A stretch of 64,000 nt of DNA, taken from Brevibacillus brevis (lineage in GTDB: Bacteria > Bacillota > Bacilli > Brevibacillales > Brevibacillaceae). A model generated the notes under the pieces. It worked only from the letters and a program-made list of their open reading frames with translations. It had not been told where the DNA came from and did not search any database. The DNA lies in the NCBI RefSeq assembly GCF_031583145.1, contig NZ_CP134050.1, forward strand, positions 4,887,501 to 4,951,500. Direction: 5' to 3'. A program made the translations under genes and the position numbers. Positions 15,988 through 23,826 of the stretch are shown piece by piece (position 1 is the first letter of the stretch; every line of letters begins with the position of its first letter).

Positions 15988-17034
15988 TTATTTGGCCTCT
16001 GCCTTGATTTTCTCTACCATTTCCTTCGCCCACGGATACGTCTGATAGATCTCGTCGTAGAGCGGTCCCGCAGCGGTCTCCATGGCCTGCCGGAAGGACT
16101 CGTCGGGCGTCGTGAACCTGATTCCCTTTTCCTGAAGGAACTTCTTGTCATCCTCGTAGCTCTTCTCCAGGAGCTCCCATTCGTAGTCGGCGGCAGCCTT
16201 GGCCGCCTCCTCGAGGATGCGCTGCTGCTCCGGTGTCAGCTGGCTCCACAGCTTGCCGTTGATGATGTACAGGTTGGGGCTGAACATGTGCTTGGACTCC
16301 AGCACGTCGGTCTGCACCTCATACCAGCCGGACGCCTTGAGCGTAGCGATCGGGTTGTCCTGCCCGTCGACCACCTTTTGCTCCAGCGCGGTGAACACTT
16401 CCGAGATCGGCATCGGGGTAATGTTGGCTCCGAGCAGCTGGCCCAGCTTGATGTAGTTCGGGATGTTGGGCATCCGGATGCGCATCCCCTGGAAGTCGTT
16501 GACGCTGGCAATCGGCCGGTTGCTGGAAAACATCCGGAAGCCGTTGGCGCTCCAGGCAAGCGCGTGAACGCCGTGCTTGCTCTCCATCTCGTCCGTCATC
16601 TCTTTGCCGATCGGGCCTTCCAGCACTTTTTTGGCGTGGGCGAAATCCTTGAACAAAAACGGCCACTCGCCAACCGCCATCTTGGGCACATCCGCCTGCA
16701 TGATGAGCCCCGGTATGCCCATCTCGATCGTTCCGTTGCGCACGCCGTCGTAGAACTCCTTTTCGGCCCCGAGCTTGCTGTTGTCGTAAATTTGCACCTG
16801 AAGCGACCCGCCCGACTTTTCCTCCACCATCGGCTTGAACTTTTCCCGCAGCGCCACGTTCTGCGGGTGGTCCGTGGCGAAGTAGTTGGCTACTTTCAAG
16901 ACGTGGGGCTTGCCTGCCGTCCCGCCACCGCCTGCTGTGCCGGACGCATTGCCGCCGCCTCCGCCTGCACAGCCTGCCAGGACGAGGCTTGTGGCGAGCA
17001 AAAAGCTCGAAAGGGTTGCCATTGTTTTTTTCAC
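15988..17034 (-). CDS. dctP: TRAP transporter substrate-binding protein DctP (first copy)
   Basis: 348 residues from GTG 17034, chosen because GGAGG lies eight bases upstream and the lipoprotein signal (LLATSLVLAGCAGGG) then starts at the N-terminus. Family motifs: YFATDHPQNVALREKF, IRMPNIPNYIKLGQLLGAN, ISEVFTALEQKVVDGQDNP. Same family as the DctP at 12002-13063 but clearly diverged, so ligand preferences may differ. It directly precedes dctQ and dctM. Confidence 0.93.
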   Translation of the reverse strand: MKKTMATLSSFLLATSLVLAGCAGGGGGNASGTAGGGGTAGKPHVLKVANYFATDHPQNVALREKFKPMVEEKSGGSLQVQIYDNSKLGAEKEFYDGVRNGTIEMGIPGLIMQADVPKMAVGEWPFLFKDFAHAKKVLEGPIGKEMTDEMESKHGVHALAWSANGFRMFSSNRPIASVNDFQGMRIRMPNIPNYIKLGQLLGANITPMPISEVFTALEQKVVDGQDNPIATLKASGWYEVQTDVLESKHMFSPNLYIINGKLWSQLTPEQQRILEEAAKAAADYEWELLEKSYEDDKKFLQEKGIRFTTPDESFRQAMETAAGPLYDEIYQTYPWAKEMVEKIKAEAK

Positions 17035-17164
17035 CTTGCATGCCTCCAATCTGCTTTCCGTATCGTTCGATCTGTTTTCTTGGCGATGGTCCGCCGCTTC
17101 CGGACGGCTAGCGGCGGAGATGTGGATGTGCTTGCGGTTCTTGGCGAATCTCGGGCAAGTCCGC

Positions 17165-18478
17165 TTACTGCCGGGTCTCTTCAATCGGGTTTTTGACGAT
17201 GAACCAGTAGCAAAGCGCCGCGCACCCTGCGATGATGCCCCCGGAAACGAAAGCCAGCAGGTAAGAGCCCGTCGAGTCCACGATCAGCCCGGCCACCACT
17301 GGCGAAAAGGCCCCGCCGAAATACCCGCCGAAGTTTTGGATGGAGCTCACCGAAGCGACCAGGGCGGGGGGTGCCACATCGCCCGCCAGCGCCCAGGCGC
17401 TCCCCGTGATCGCCGAAATAAAGGCGAGAGCAAGCGTAAGCAGTGTAAGCGTTGCCACAATTCCTTGCACAAACGGGATGAGGATGACCACGGCAGCCGC
17501 GCCGATCGCACAGATGGCGATCAGTCTTCGCTTCGCGTTGATCGGAGTGCAGTAGCCTCTATCCACCATTCGCTTGGTGAGGTAGCCCCCGAAAATATTG
17601 CCGCAGATGCCTCCGATCCACGGAATGCTTGCATAGATGCCTAGCTGGGCCATGGAAATGTGATGGACCTCGACCAGATAGAGCGGAAGAAAGACCAGAA
17701 AGATGTTCCAAATCCAGATGGTGCAAAAGAATCCGAGGATCATTCCCCACACGCTGCGGTACGTAAACAAGGTCCGCCACTTGATCCGGGTCTGCTGCAG
17801 CCCTTGCTCAGCCCCGGCTCCATCCGCTTGAATATACGTCCGCTCCTCCTCGGAGAGCTTGCGGCTGTTTTCCGGATTGCGGTAAAACAAAATGAAGAAG
17901 ATGGCAAATACAATCCCGACGATTCCGGTAATGTAAAACAGCGCGCGCCAGCCAAAGCTGACCAAGAGCAGTACGAGGATCGGCGGAGCGATGGCCGGCC
18001 CCCATTTCGATGACGAGTCCCAGAACCCCGTCGCGAGGCCGCGCTCCTTTTTCGGAAACCAGCTCGAGGTGATCTTGGCCGCCGTCGGAAAGCACGGTGC
18101 CTCTCCGACCCCAAGCAGCAGCCTCGCCGCGATGAAGGATGACATCTTGTTGACCGCCCCTGTCATGAACGTGGCGACGCTCCACCAAATGACCGCGACG
18201 GAGTACACCTTTTTCGCGCCGAATCGATCAATCAGCCAGCCGGACGGCAGCTGCATCAACGCATACGACCAGGAGAAGACGGTCCCTAAAAGCCCGATGT
18301 CCGTTTTGCTCAGTCCCAGCTCTTTCATCATTTCCGGCGCTGCGATGGAAAGATTCGCGCGATCGAGGTAGTTGATGATGCCCCCGATCAACAGCCAGAT
18401 GACGACGGTCCAGCGGTAATTCTTCTTCGTCTCCAAAGGAAGGCTTTCTTTTGGCGATGGTACCGACGGAGTGCTCAT
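17165..18478 (-). CDS. MFS transporter, anion:cation symporter family (hexuronate/glucarate type)
   Basis: 437 residues, about 12 membrane helices. INYLDRANLSIAAPEMMKEL and SYALMQLPSGWLIDRFGAKK are typical of ExuT/GudP/DgoT-type proton symporters for hexuronates, aldarates and galactonate. GVGEAPCFPTAAKITSSWFP is also characteristic. As the first gene after two candidate IclR boxes it likely heads the catabolic operon. D-galactonate is an attractive substrate because dgoD lies downstream, but glucarate or glucuronate cannot be excluded. Confidence 0.9.
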   Translation of the reverse strand: MSTPSVPSPKESLPLETKKNYRWTVVIWLLIGGIINYLDRANLSIAAPEMMKELGLSKTDIGLLGTVFSWSYALMQLPSGWLIDRFGAKKVYSVAVIWWSVATFMTGAVNKMSSFIAARLLLGVGEAPCFPTAAKITSSWFPKKERGLATGFWDSSSKWGPAIAPPILVLLLVSFGWRALFYITGIVGIVFAIFFILFYRNPENSRKLSEEERTYIQADGAGAEQGLQQTRIKWRTLFTYRSVWGMILGFFCTIWIWNIFLVFLPLYLVEVHHISMAQLGIYASIPWIGGICGNIFGGYLTKRMVDRGYCTPINAKRRLIAICAIGAAAVVILIPFVQGIVATLTLLTLALAFISAITGSAWALAGDVAPPALVASVSSIQNFGGYFGGAFSPVVAGLIVDSTGSYLLAFVSGGIIAGCAALCYWFIVKNPIEETRQ

Positions 18479-18523
18479 GGAAACATCCCTCTTTTCCTAG
18501 AGTGGTGATCCTTATTTTGTTTT

Positions 18524-18550
18524 ACATTATAAAACTCAGTTTTATAATGT
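18524..18550 (-). promoter_or_regulatory. Candidate IclR operator, perfect 27-base palindrome
   Basis: Arms ACATTATAAAACT and AGTTTTATAATGT flank a single C, a perfect 13-base inverted repeat 46 bases before the MFS start codon. The right arm contains TATAAT, which could be the -10 element, so binding would block the promoter. The core AAAACTCAGTTTT is shared with the box at 18648-18674. Confidence 0.65.
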
Positions 18551-18647
18551 GGCTTGAAAAAAAGCTTTCCCTAGCGAATGGCTGAAAGCGTTGTCAATTG
18601 TATGAAGCTCAAATGCTGAAAAACAACGGCACCTACCTCCTTGTTTT

Positions 18648-18674
18648 ATATTATAAAACTCAGTTCTGAAATAA
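18648..18674 (-). promoter_or_regulatory. Second, half-degenerate IclR-type box
   Basis: The left arm ATATTATAAAACT and the start of the right arm (CAGTT) match the perfect box 124 bases away; the rest of the right arm is degenerate. On the minus strand it is followed by ATAATATAAAAC and GGAGGTAGGTGCC, the same arrangement as before the FAH gene, but only a five-codon frame from TTG follows. It may be a relic or an auxiliary operator and upstream promoter. Confidence 0.5.
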
Positions 18675-18900
18675 ATCGGTTTAGAAAGCGCACCTAAAGA
18701 TGCGCTGTGAATATTCCGTTAATTCATTCTATTCTGTTAACCATTATACTAGCGGCTGACCGGAATCATGTCAACGAAAAAGTTTCCAGCATCTTCCCCT
18801 AATAGACCCAAGCGAAATTCAGGAAAAAATGCCCTATTCCAACGGACAGCGGTTCCCTATAATGGTCAGCAAAACGACAACAACTGTCTGAGGAGAAGCC

Positions 18901-20037
18901 ATGAAGAAGATCGTACTCAAAACAGCCGTCATCGCAGCCTTGCTGCTGTCTGCTTCCTCTCCTTTTCCGAAGCAGGCGCACGCTTTGCCGGCAGGAAATG
19001 CCGTCGTGCTGGCCACATCCCTGAACGTCCGCAGCGAACCCGCGCAAAAGGCGAGCATCGTAGGTTCGCTCCCGTATGGCGCGGTTGTCTCCGTTTCCGG
19101 TGAGGCTTACGGCTGGGCGCAGATCAGCAGCGGCCAGACGAAGGGCTGGGTCGCCGGACAATACTTGAAGAAAACAAACGCTGCGGCCCGAAGCGGCCCT
19201 GCAGCCGCGCCCTCAGCCGGCAGCCAGGGAAGCGCCAAAAGCGGCCAGACGGGAACAGTCCTCGCAGATGCCCTCCGCATGCGGAGCGGCCCCGGATTGG
19301 ATCAAGGGATTTTGCGCGTACTTCCTATGAATACCACTGTTGACATCATCAGTCAGCAAAACAGCTGGCTGCGCATTCGGACTTCCTCAGGTGAAACCGG
19401 GTGGGTTTCCGCCGAATATATCGGGAAGAAAAAGCAAGGGGCTACAGCCGCTTCGATAAGTACCAGTGGGGCGAAGCCAAAAGGAAAGCACGGTCTGCAG
19501 GGAAAGCTCATCGTCATTGACGCGGGACACGGTGGGAACGATGTAGGGGCGATCGGGACCAAATACGGCGTCCTGGAAAAAACGGTCAACCTGCAGACGG
19601 CATCGAGGCTCGCGGACCTGCTACGGCAAAAAGGCGCACGAGTCGTCATGACACGGACCGGGGATAAGCAAAATCCGGCCCTGCACGATCGGGTCGCTGT
19701 CAGCGAATCCCGCAATGCCGACGCATTCGTCAGCATCCATTACAACTCCTCCCCTAAAAATGTGAGCGGCACCTTGACGTTTTTCTATTCCGAACAAAAG
19801 GACATGCCGTTGGCCCGTGCCATTGAGGCCCATCTCGGGGAGCTCGGCGGGATGAATAGCAACGGCATTTCCTTCGGCAACTACCACGTCCTGAGGGAAA
19901 ACGACCAGCCCGCGGTGCTTCTGGAGCTGGGGTTCCTGACCAACTCGAAGGACGAATCGCTCGCGCGGACAGCCGACTATCAGCGGCGTTCGGCCCAGGC
20001 GATCGCGGAAGGCCTCGCGGATTACTTTGGGGGATAG
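18901..20037 (+). CDS. N-acetylmuramoyl-L-alanine amidase with two SH3b domains
   Basis: 378 residues, secreted (signal peptide about 1-29, cleavage near AHA|LP). Two bacterial SH3 domains (about 33-90 and 118-175; SLNVRSEP and ALRMRSGPG) would bind the wall. The C-terminal Amidase_3 domain (about 195-376) has zinc and catalytic residues: His in IDAGHGGND, Glu in GVLEKTVN, His in SIHYN and Glu in LLELGFLTN. It cleaves the amide between muramic acid and L-Ala. GAGGAGAAGCC precedes the ATG. Confidence 0.95.
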   Translation: MKKIVLKTAVIAALLLSASSPFPKQAHALPAGNAVVLATSLNVRSEPAQKASIVGSLPYGAVVSVSGEAYGWAQISSGQTKGWVAGQYLKKTNAAARSGPAAAPSAGSQGSAKSGQTGTVLADALRMRSGPGLDQGILRVLPMNTTVDIISQQNSWLRIRTSSGETGWVSAEYIGKKKQGATAASISTSGAKPKGKHGLQGKLIVIDAGHGGNDVGAIGTKYGVLEKTVNLQTASRLADLLRQKGARVVMTRTGDKQNPALHDRVAVSESRNADAFVSIHYNSSPKNVSGTLTFFYSEQKDMPLARAIEAHLGELGGMNSNGISFGNYHVLRENDQPAVLLELGFLTNSKDESLARTADYQRRSAQAIAEGLADYFGG

Positions 20038-20041
20038 GCCA

Positions 20042-20075
20042 AAAAAAAAGCGCTTGGATTATTCCAGGCGCTTTT
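20042..20075. terminator. Bidirectional intrinsic terminator
   Basis: AAAGCGCTTGGA (20047-20058) pairs with TCCAGGCGCTTT (20063-20074) with one G-U pair and a four-base loop. A U-run on the plus side and a nine-A run on the other side serve both converging genes. Confidence 0.85.
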
Positions 20076-20529
20076 CCCTATTCTTCCCATCGACTAATTC
20101 GAAACGCTCACAAACCAGCAAGAGGTCTTCCGAAAATTCCATTCCGATGGTGCGCAATGCTTCCGTAAAAAATGTTTCGTGAGCTTCCTTCCAGTAGCGA
20201 TACGAGCGATCTCCTTCGCCCTCCGCAATGGCAAATTCCTCTGGAACCTCGTTCATGGGCATGATTTTTACGTCGACCGTTTGAATGATCGCGACAGGCT
20301 CGTCCCTCCCGTTTAGAATGATGCTGTAGTCTCCAGCACAAGGCAGCGGCTCGTTTTCCCTCTCATAAAAAACGAATGCAGAACAAGTGGCCGTCTTCAC
20401 TCCATCGATGACCAACTGGGCCAACTGGTCCGGATTCGCTCCGAATTGCCACGCACTTACCGATGTTGGCTTTTCTTTTCCTTGAGATTCCCAATATTCA
20501 TTCCAATACGACTGTGCTGCCTGGTTCAT
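20059..20529 (-). CDS. ASCH-domain protein
   Basis: 156 residues, cytosolic. The ASCH (PUA-like) fold is suggested by LAQLVIDGVKTATCSAFVFYE (G-x-K-x-x-T pattern at about 39-55), GDYSIILNGRDEPVAIIQT and the C-terminal acidic DRSYRYWKEAHETFF. ASCH proteins are thought to bind RNA, and some are amidohydrolases acting on modified cytidine. CGAGGGGGAAAAGC precedes the ATG. The stop overlaps the terminator stem. Confidence 0.88.
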   Translation of the reverse strand: MNQAAQSYWNEYWESQGKEKPTSVSAWQFGANPDQLAQLVIDGVKTATCSAFVFYERENEPLPCAGDYSIILNGRDEPVAIIQTVDVKIMPMNEVPEEFAIAEGEGDRSYRYWKEAHETFFTEALRTIGMEFSEDLLLVCERFELVDGKNREKRLE

Positions 20530-20604
20530 GCTTTTCCCCCTCGTAAAATGAATTCCTTTTGCTTCATTGTTCCCGTCGATCGCTCCGCCATTTCGCCGGT
20601 TTGC

Positions 20605-20813
20605 TCATTTGCTTCCGAATACTTGATCGATTTTCTCCCTGTCATAATCCAGTATCCAGCTGTTGAATTTCGTGTACAAAGGCGCAAGCGCCCCACGGTG
20701 ATTGGAAACGACATCCAAGCCCCGATCGTCGTACATGTGAAAAATGAGATTCTTGTACGGGGCTCAAGCGGGAGATCCGGAAACACATGCTGGAGATAGT
20801 TTTGTAGCTTCAT
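20605..20813 (-). pseudogene. DUF3885-domain gene remnant (internally deleted and frameshifted)
   Basis: From ATG 20813 the frame reads MKLQNYLQHVFPDLPLEP, the usual DUF3885 N-terminus. One base-shift later another frame reads NLIFHMYDDRGLDVVSNHRG and then FNSWILDYDREKIDQVFGSK to a stop at 20605, the usual C-terminus. Full proteins of the family are near 180-200 residues, so the middle is missing and the two ends are out of frame. Not functional as read. Confidence 0.72.
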
Positions 20814-20889
20814 AGGCAGCCTCTCCCATTCAGCTTTTCGTTGAAGAACATCTGTTTCTTTTGCGTTCGTCTATTGATCCGCATTGGCG

Positions 20890-21363
20890 TTATGTGACCG
20901 ACATCACTCGTCCGCCAGTCATTTGGACGAGCTGGTCCGGCGTCAGCCGAAAGACAGCTTTGGGATGGCCTGCCGCTGCCCAGATGGTCTCGAATCGGAA
21001 CAAGTCTTTATCCACGATCGTCTCGATCTTCTCCGTATGGCCGAGCGGCGCTACGCCGCCTATGACAAAGCCTGTGCGCTCGCGGACAAAATCCGCGTCG
21101 GCTTTTCCCAGCTTCTCCCCCAGCCTGGATGAAACGAGTTTTTCGTTCACCCGGTTCCCCCCGCTGGCCACGACGAGCAACGGACGATCATCCGCCAGCC
21201 GAAAGAGGATCGACTTGGCGATTTGCGCTACCTCGCAGCCGATCGCGTCGGCCGCCTCTTGTGCCGTCCGCGTGCTGTCCGGCAATTCTATCACCTTATT
21301 GGCATATCCGAGCTCGAGCAATTTCTGCTGAACTCGAAGGGCGCTTTCCTTAAGTGGGTTCAT
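20890..21363 (-). CDS. YbaK/EbsC-family aminoacyl-tRNA deacylase
   Basis: 157 residues from ATG 21363, with GGGAGGA ten bases upstream; ATG 21372 is too close to that site. Family signs are AQEAADAIGCEVAQIAKSIL, LLVVASGGNRVN with the conserved Lys nearby, and GFVIGGVAPLGHTE. YbaK/ProX proteins hydrolyse mischarged tRNA, for example Cys-tRNA(Pro) or Ala-tRNA(Pro). This is a trans-editing role in the cytoplasm. Confidence 0.92.
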   Translation of the reverse strand: MNPLKESALRVQQKLLELGYANKVIELPDSTRTAQEAADAIGCEVAQIAKSILFRLADDRPLLVVASGGNRVNEKLVSSRLGEKLGKADADFVRERTGFVIGGVAPLGHTEKIETIVDKDLFRFETIWAAAGHPKAVFRLTPDQLVQMTGGRVMSVT

Positions 21364-21390
21364 CCCTGCCATTCCTCCCTTCTCTTTCAA

Positions 21391-21695
21391 AAGCGTGAAC
21401 GCTGAAGCTTCCTCCGTTCACTTTTTATACAAATAATCCCAAACCCAGTTTCCTACCATTTTCTCACTGGAAGCACCAAATAGCCAGTCCTTTGCGCAGG
21501 CAAGCTGTCAAGAGCCATGGCAACGAGCCTGTTGGGACGAGTAACCAGTACGATGCAACGCTTCGCCGGATTTCCATATAAAAGGGGGGAGTCCCACGAG
21601 GAAGTGGGGCACGCGAGGGTAGGTGATAGGAAAATTTCCAAAATAATGGAAACCCACTCTGGATTTTCTCTTCTAACTGACAGAGGTGATAGACG
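21391..21695. other. 305-base gap, no recognised gene
   Basis: A minus-strand frame here (ending ...LPVRKW at 21453) runs on across the real gene at 21696-22283 and is judged a shadow. A CCCAC/GTGGG hairpin lies near 21592-21610. No clear terminator or promoter was found. Confidence 0.4.
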
Positions 21696-22283
21696 ATGAA
21701 GAATCATCGATTTCGTCGGCAAGGATTCAGCCTGTTCATGGCTTTGCTCATTCTGATCTGTTCTCCTTCTCCTGCCACGGCTTGCAGCTGCAGCGTGGGC
21801 ACCGCCACTGAAGAGCTGCAGAAAGCGAAAGCGGTCTTTTCGGGTACGGTGTCGGAACTGAGAGAAGGGGAAGAGGCTGTCGAGGCCGTATTGGATGTGA
21901 AGAGCACCTGGAAGGGCGAAGTGCAATCTACGCGCATCGTACATTCTCCATTCGGCAGCTGCCAGTATCCATTCGAGCTTGGGCCCACCTATCTCGTCTA
22001 CGCCAAACAGCGGGACGACTCCTCGCCCTATGTCGTGCACGACTGCGGCAGAACCTCGCTTGTTTCCTCGGCCTATCCGGACATCCTGGAGCTGGAGTTC
22101 GGACCGAATGCGGCTAGGAGCATTCAGCTGATCCAGCTGCAATTCTATGCGTTGCACAAGCCGCTTTACCAGACACTGGAGAATTGGCATGAAAAGGTCA
22201 AGCGCTATCTACTTCTTCATCCGCATGTGGAAAAAGACTCAAAGCAGTACGGGTTTTATTCCGCACACTTTCCCGGGGAATGA
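21696..22283 (+). CDS. Secreted TIMP/NTR-like protein
   Basis: 195 residues. A signal peptide (about 1-28, ending SPATA) leaves a mature N-terminus CSCSVG. A leading Cys, a second Cys two positions on, then VFSGTVSEL and a beta-rich middle with V..VWKG-type pattern (VKSTWKGEV) and later Cys in GSCQYPF and HDCGRTS are hallmarks of the TIMP/NTR fold found in many bacterial exported proteins. Whether it inhibits a metalloprotease is unknown. Ribosome site AGAGGTGATAG precedes the ATG. Confidence 0.7.
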   Translation: MKNHRFRRQGFSLFMALLILICSPSPATACSCSVGTATEELQKAKAVFSGTVSELREGEEAVEAVLDVKSTWKGEVQSTRIVHSPFGSCQYPFELGPTYLVYAKQRDDSSPYVVHDCGRTSLVSSAYPDILELEFGPNAARSIQLIQLQFYALHKPLYQTLENWHEKVKRYLLLHPHVEKDSKQYGFYSAHFPGE

Positions 22284-22563
22284 AAAGCCAGGTACCAGGA
22301 AGTTGCTCTAGATACGCAGGGCCACGTGCATGGAGAGCTCCTCGGAGAAGTATGCTGGAACCGGCTGGAGGTGCACGATTTGTTTGTCAGCCAAGAACTT
22401 CGCCGTTCGGCTAATGGTACCCAGCCGATGGAAGCGGCCGAAAGCATGGCGCGTGAAAAGCGCTGGACTATTCTTCCAAGCCAGGCTTTGAGATTTACGG
22501 GGAACTGCAAAACGCAGGCGGGTTCACGCATTACTACTTGAAGAAAGACCTGGCGATGGTATG
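22283..22563 (+). pseudogene. GNAT acetyltransferase remnant
   Basis: One frame reads GELLGEVCWNRLEVHDLFVS (about 22329-22388), the strand-4 region of small GNAT proteins, and another reads GFEIYGELQNAGGFTHYYLK, the family C-terminus (GY-EI-G-L...YLKK). Frames change between the two and the acetyl-CoA loop is damaged. No plausible start remains. A decayed gene. Confidence 0.6.
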
Positions 22564-22577
22564 CTTGCAACCAACGA

Positions 22578-22618
22578 ACAAAAAGAGCAAGAGGGCCCTG
22601 CTCCTCCTTGCTCTTTTC
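22578..22618 (-). terminator. Intrinsic terminator after the enolase-superfamily gene
   Basis: AAAAGAGCAAG and CTTGCTCTTTT form a stem with a bulge. On the minus strand it is followed by a TTTTTG run, so it ends the transcript of the 22635-23744 gene. Confidence 0.75.
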
Positions 22619-22634
22619 CCATTTGTCTTTCCTT

Positions 22635-23744
22635 TTAAGCGATGACAGCCGACATCTTCGCCAATTCAGCCAAAGTGTGATCGTCTACTTCCAGACCCAA
22701 TCCGGGGCGCTCCGTCAGCCGGATTGCCTTGCCCTCGTACGGAAACGGGGCGACATCGCGAGAGAACATGAGCGGACCGACGAGCTCGTTGGAAATAATC
22801 GCTTTCTTGGCAGCCGACAAATGCGCTCCCGCTGCCGTCGCCACCGCGGATTCGACCATCGAGCCGACTTGGCATTCCAAACCGGCCATTTCCGCTTGCG
22901 CCACCAGCTTCAGTGCCGGGTAAATTCCCCCGCATTTCATCAGCTTGATGTTCAGCTTGTCCGCCGCCTGCTTGACGATGGTTTCCCGCATTTCGCGGTC
23001 GCCGTGTACGCCCTCGTCGATCATGACCGGAATGTGGATTTGCCTGCGAATCTCAGCCATCGCCGAGATGTCGTCCGCGATCACCGGCTGCTCGATCCAG
23101 TCGATGTTGCAGTCCTTCACCTGCTCCAGCACCCACATGCTGAGCGCCCGGTTTTTCCAGCCCTGATTCGCGTCGACACGCAGCTGCACATCTTCCCCGA
23201 TCGCTTTTCGCACCGCGCGAATCCGCTCCACATCCAGCGCCGGATTGTTGCCTACCTTGATTTTGATGGTACTGTAGCCGTCTTGAAGCGCCTCGACCGC
23301 CTCCCGGGCCATCTCCTCGGGAGGCAGGATGCTGACGACGTACGGTACCGGCATGACTCCGCGGTAACGTCCCCCCAGCAGATTGTAGACGGGCTGGCCT
23401 GCCGCTTTGCCCATGATGTCGTAGCAAGCGATGTCGATCGCTGCCTTCGCGGAGGGGGCTCCATAGACCGTCGCTGCCATCCGCTCGTGAATGCGCTCGA
23501 TTGCAAACGGATCCTCCCCGATCACGAGCGGCCCCAGCTGATGAACGAGCATGCTGTACGCGCTCTCCCAGGTCTCGCCTGTGACGTGCTGATCCGGCGT
23601 CGCTTCTCCGTAGCCCGCGATGCCTGTGTCGGTCTCGACCTTGACCAGCAAGGTAGGCATGTCGTCGTACGTTTCATACGCGACGATAAAGGGGCGAATC
23701 AGCGGGAGCCTGATCCCCCAGACCGTAATCGATGTGATTTTCAC
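22635..23744 (-). CDS. Mandelate racemase/muconate lactonizing-family enzyme (dipeptide epimerase-like)
   Basis: 369 residues from GTG 23744 (AAAGGCGGA upstream). Enolase superfamily, MLE subgroup: the Lys pair in STIKIKVGN, metal ligands Asp in RVDANQGW, Glu in DWIEQP and Asp/Glu in IDEGVHG, and Lys in NIKLMKCGGI. This lysine arrangement suits 1,1-proton transfer, as in L-Ala-D/L-Glu epimerases, N-succinylamino acid racemases and muconate cycloisomerases. The usual DES is DEG here. The neighbouring YfcC carrier suggests uptake of a peptide or amino-acid-like substrate. Confidence 0.88.
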   Translation of the reverse strand: MKITSITVWGIRLPLIRPFIVAYETYDDMPTLLVKVETDTGIAGYGEATPDQHVTGETWESAYSMLVHQLGPLVIGEDPFAIERIHERMAATVYGAPSAKAAIDIACYDIMGKAAGQPVYNLLGGRYRGVMPVPYVVSILPPEEMAREAVEALQDGYSTIKIKVGNNPALDVERIRAVRKAIGEDVQLRVDANQGWKNRALSMWVLEQVKDCNIDWIEQPVIADDISAMAEIRRQIHIPVMIDEGVHGDREMRETIVKQAADKLNIKLMKCGGIYPALKLVAQAEMAGLECQVGSMVESAVATAAGAHLSAAKKAIISNELVGPLMFSRDVAPFPYEGKAIRLTERPGLGLEVDDHTLAELAKMSAVIA

Positions 23745-23826
23745 GCAAAAGTCCGCCTTTCCATCCACGTGTAAAATTTCGCGAGCGGGATCGCTCCTCC
23801 ATGAGGTAGCTGCTGAACTCCATTCC

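Noticed and set aside
18687..18706. AGCGCA/TGCGCT hairpin as a terminator before the amidase gene
   Set aside because: Stem of only six pairs and no proper T-run on either side.
21453..22190. Minus-strand 245-residue frame over the TIMP-like gene
   Set aside because: Most of it is antisense to a plus-strand gene with signal peptide, good ribosome site and family features; its own translation is low-complexity and has no recognisable domain.
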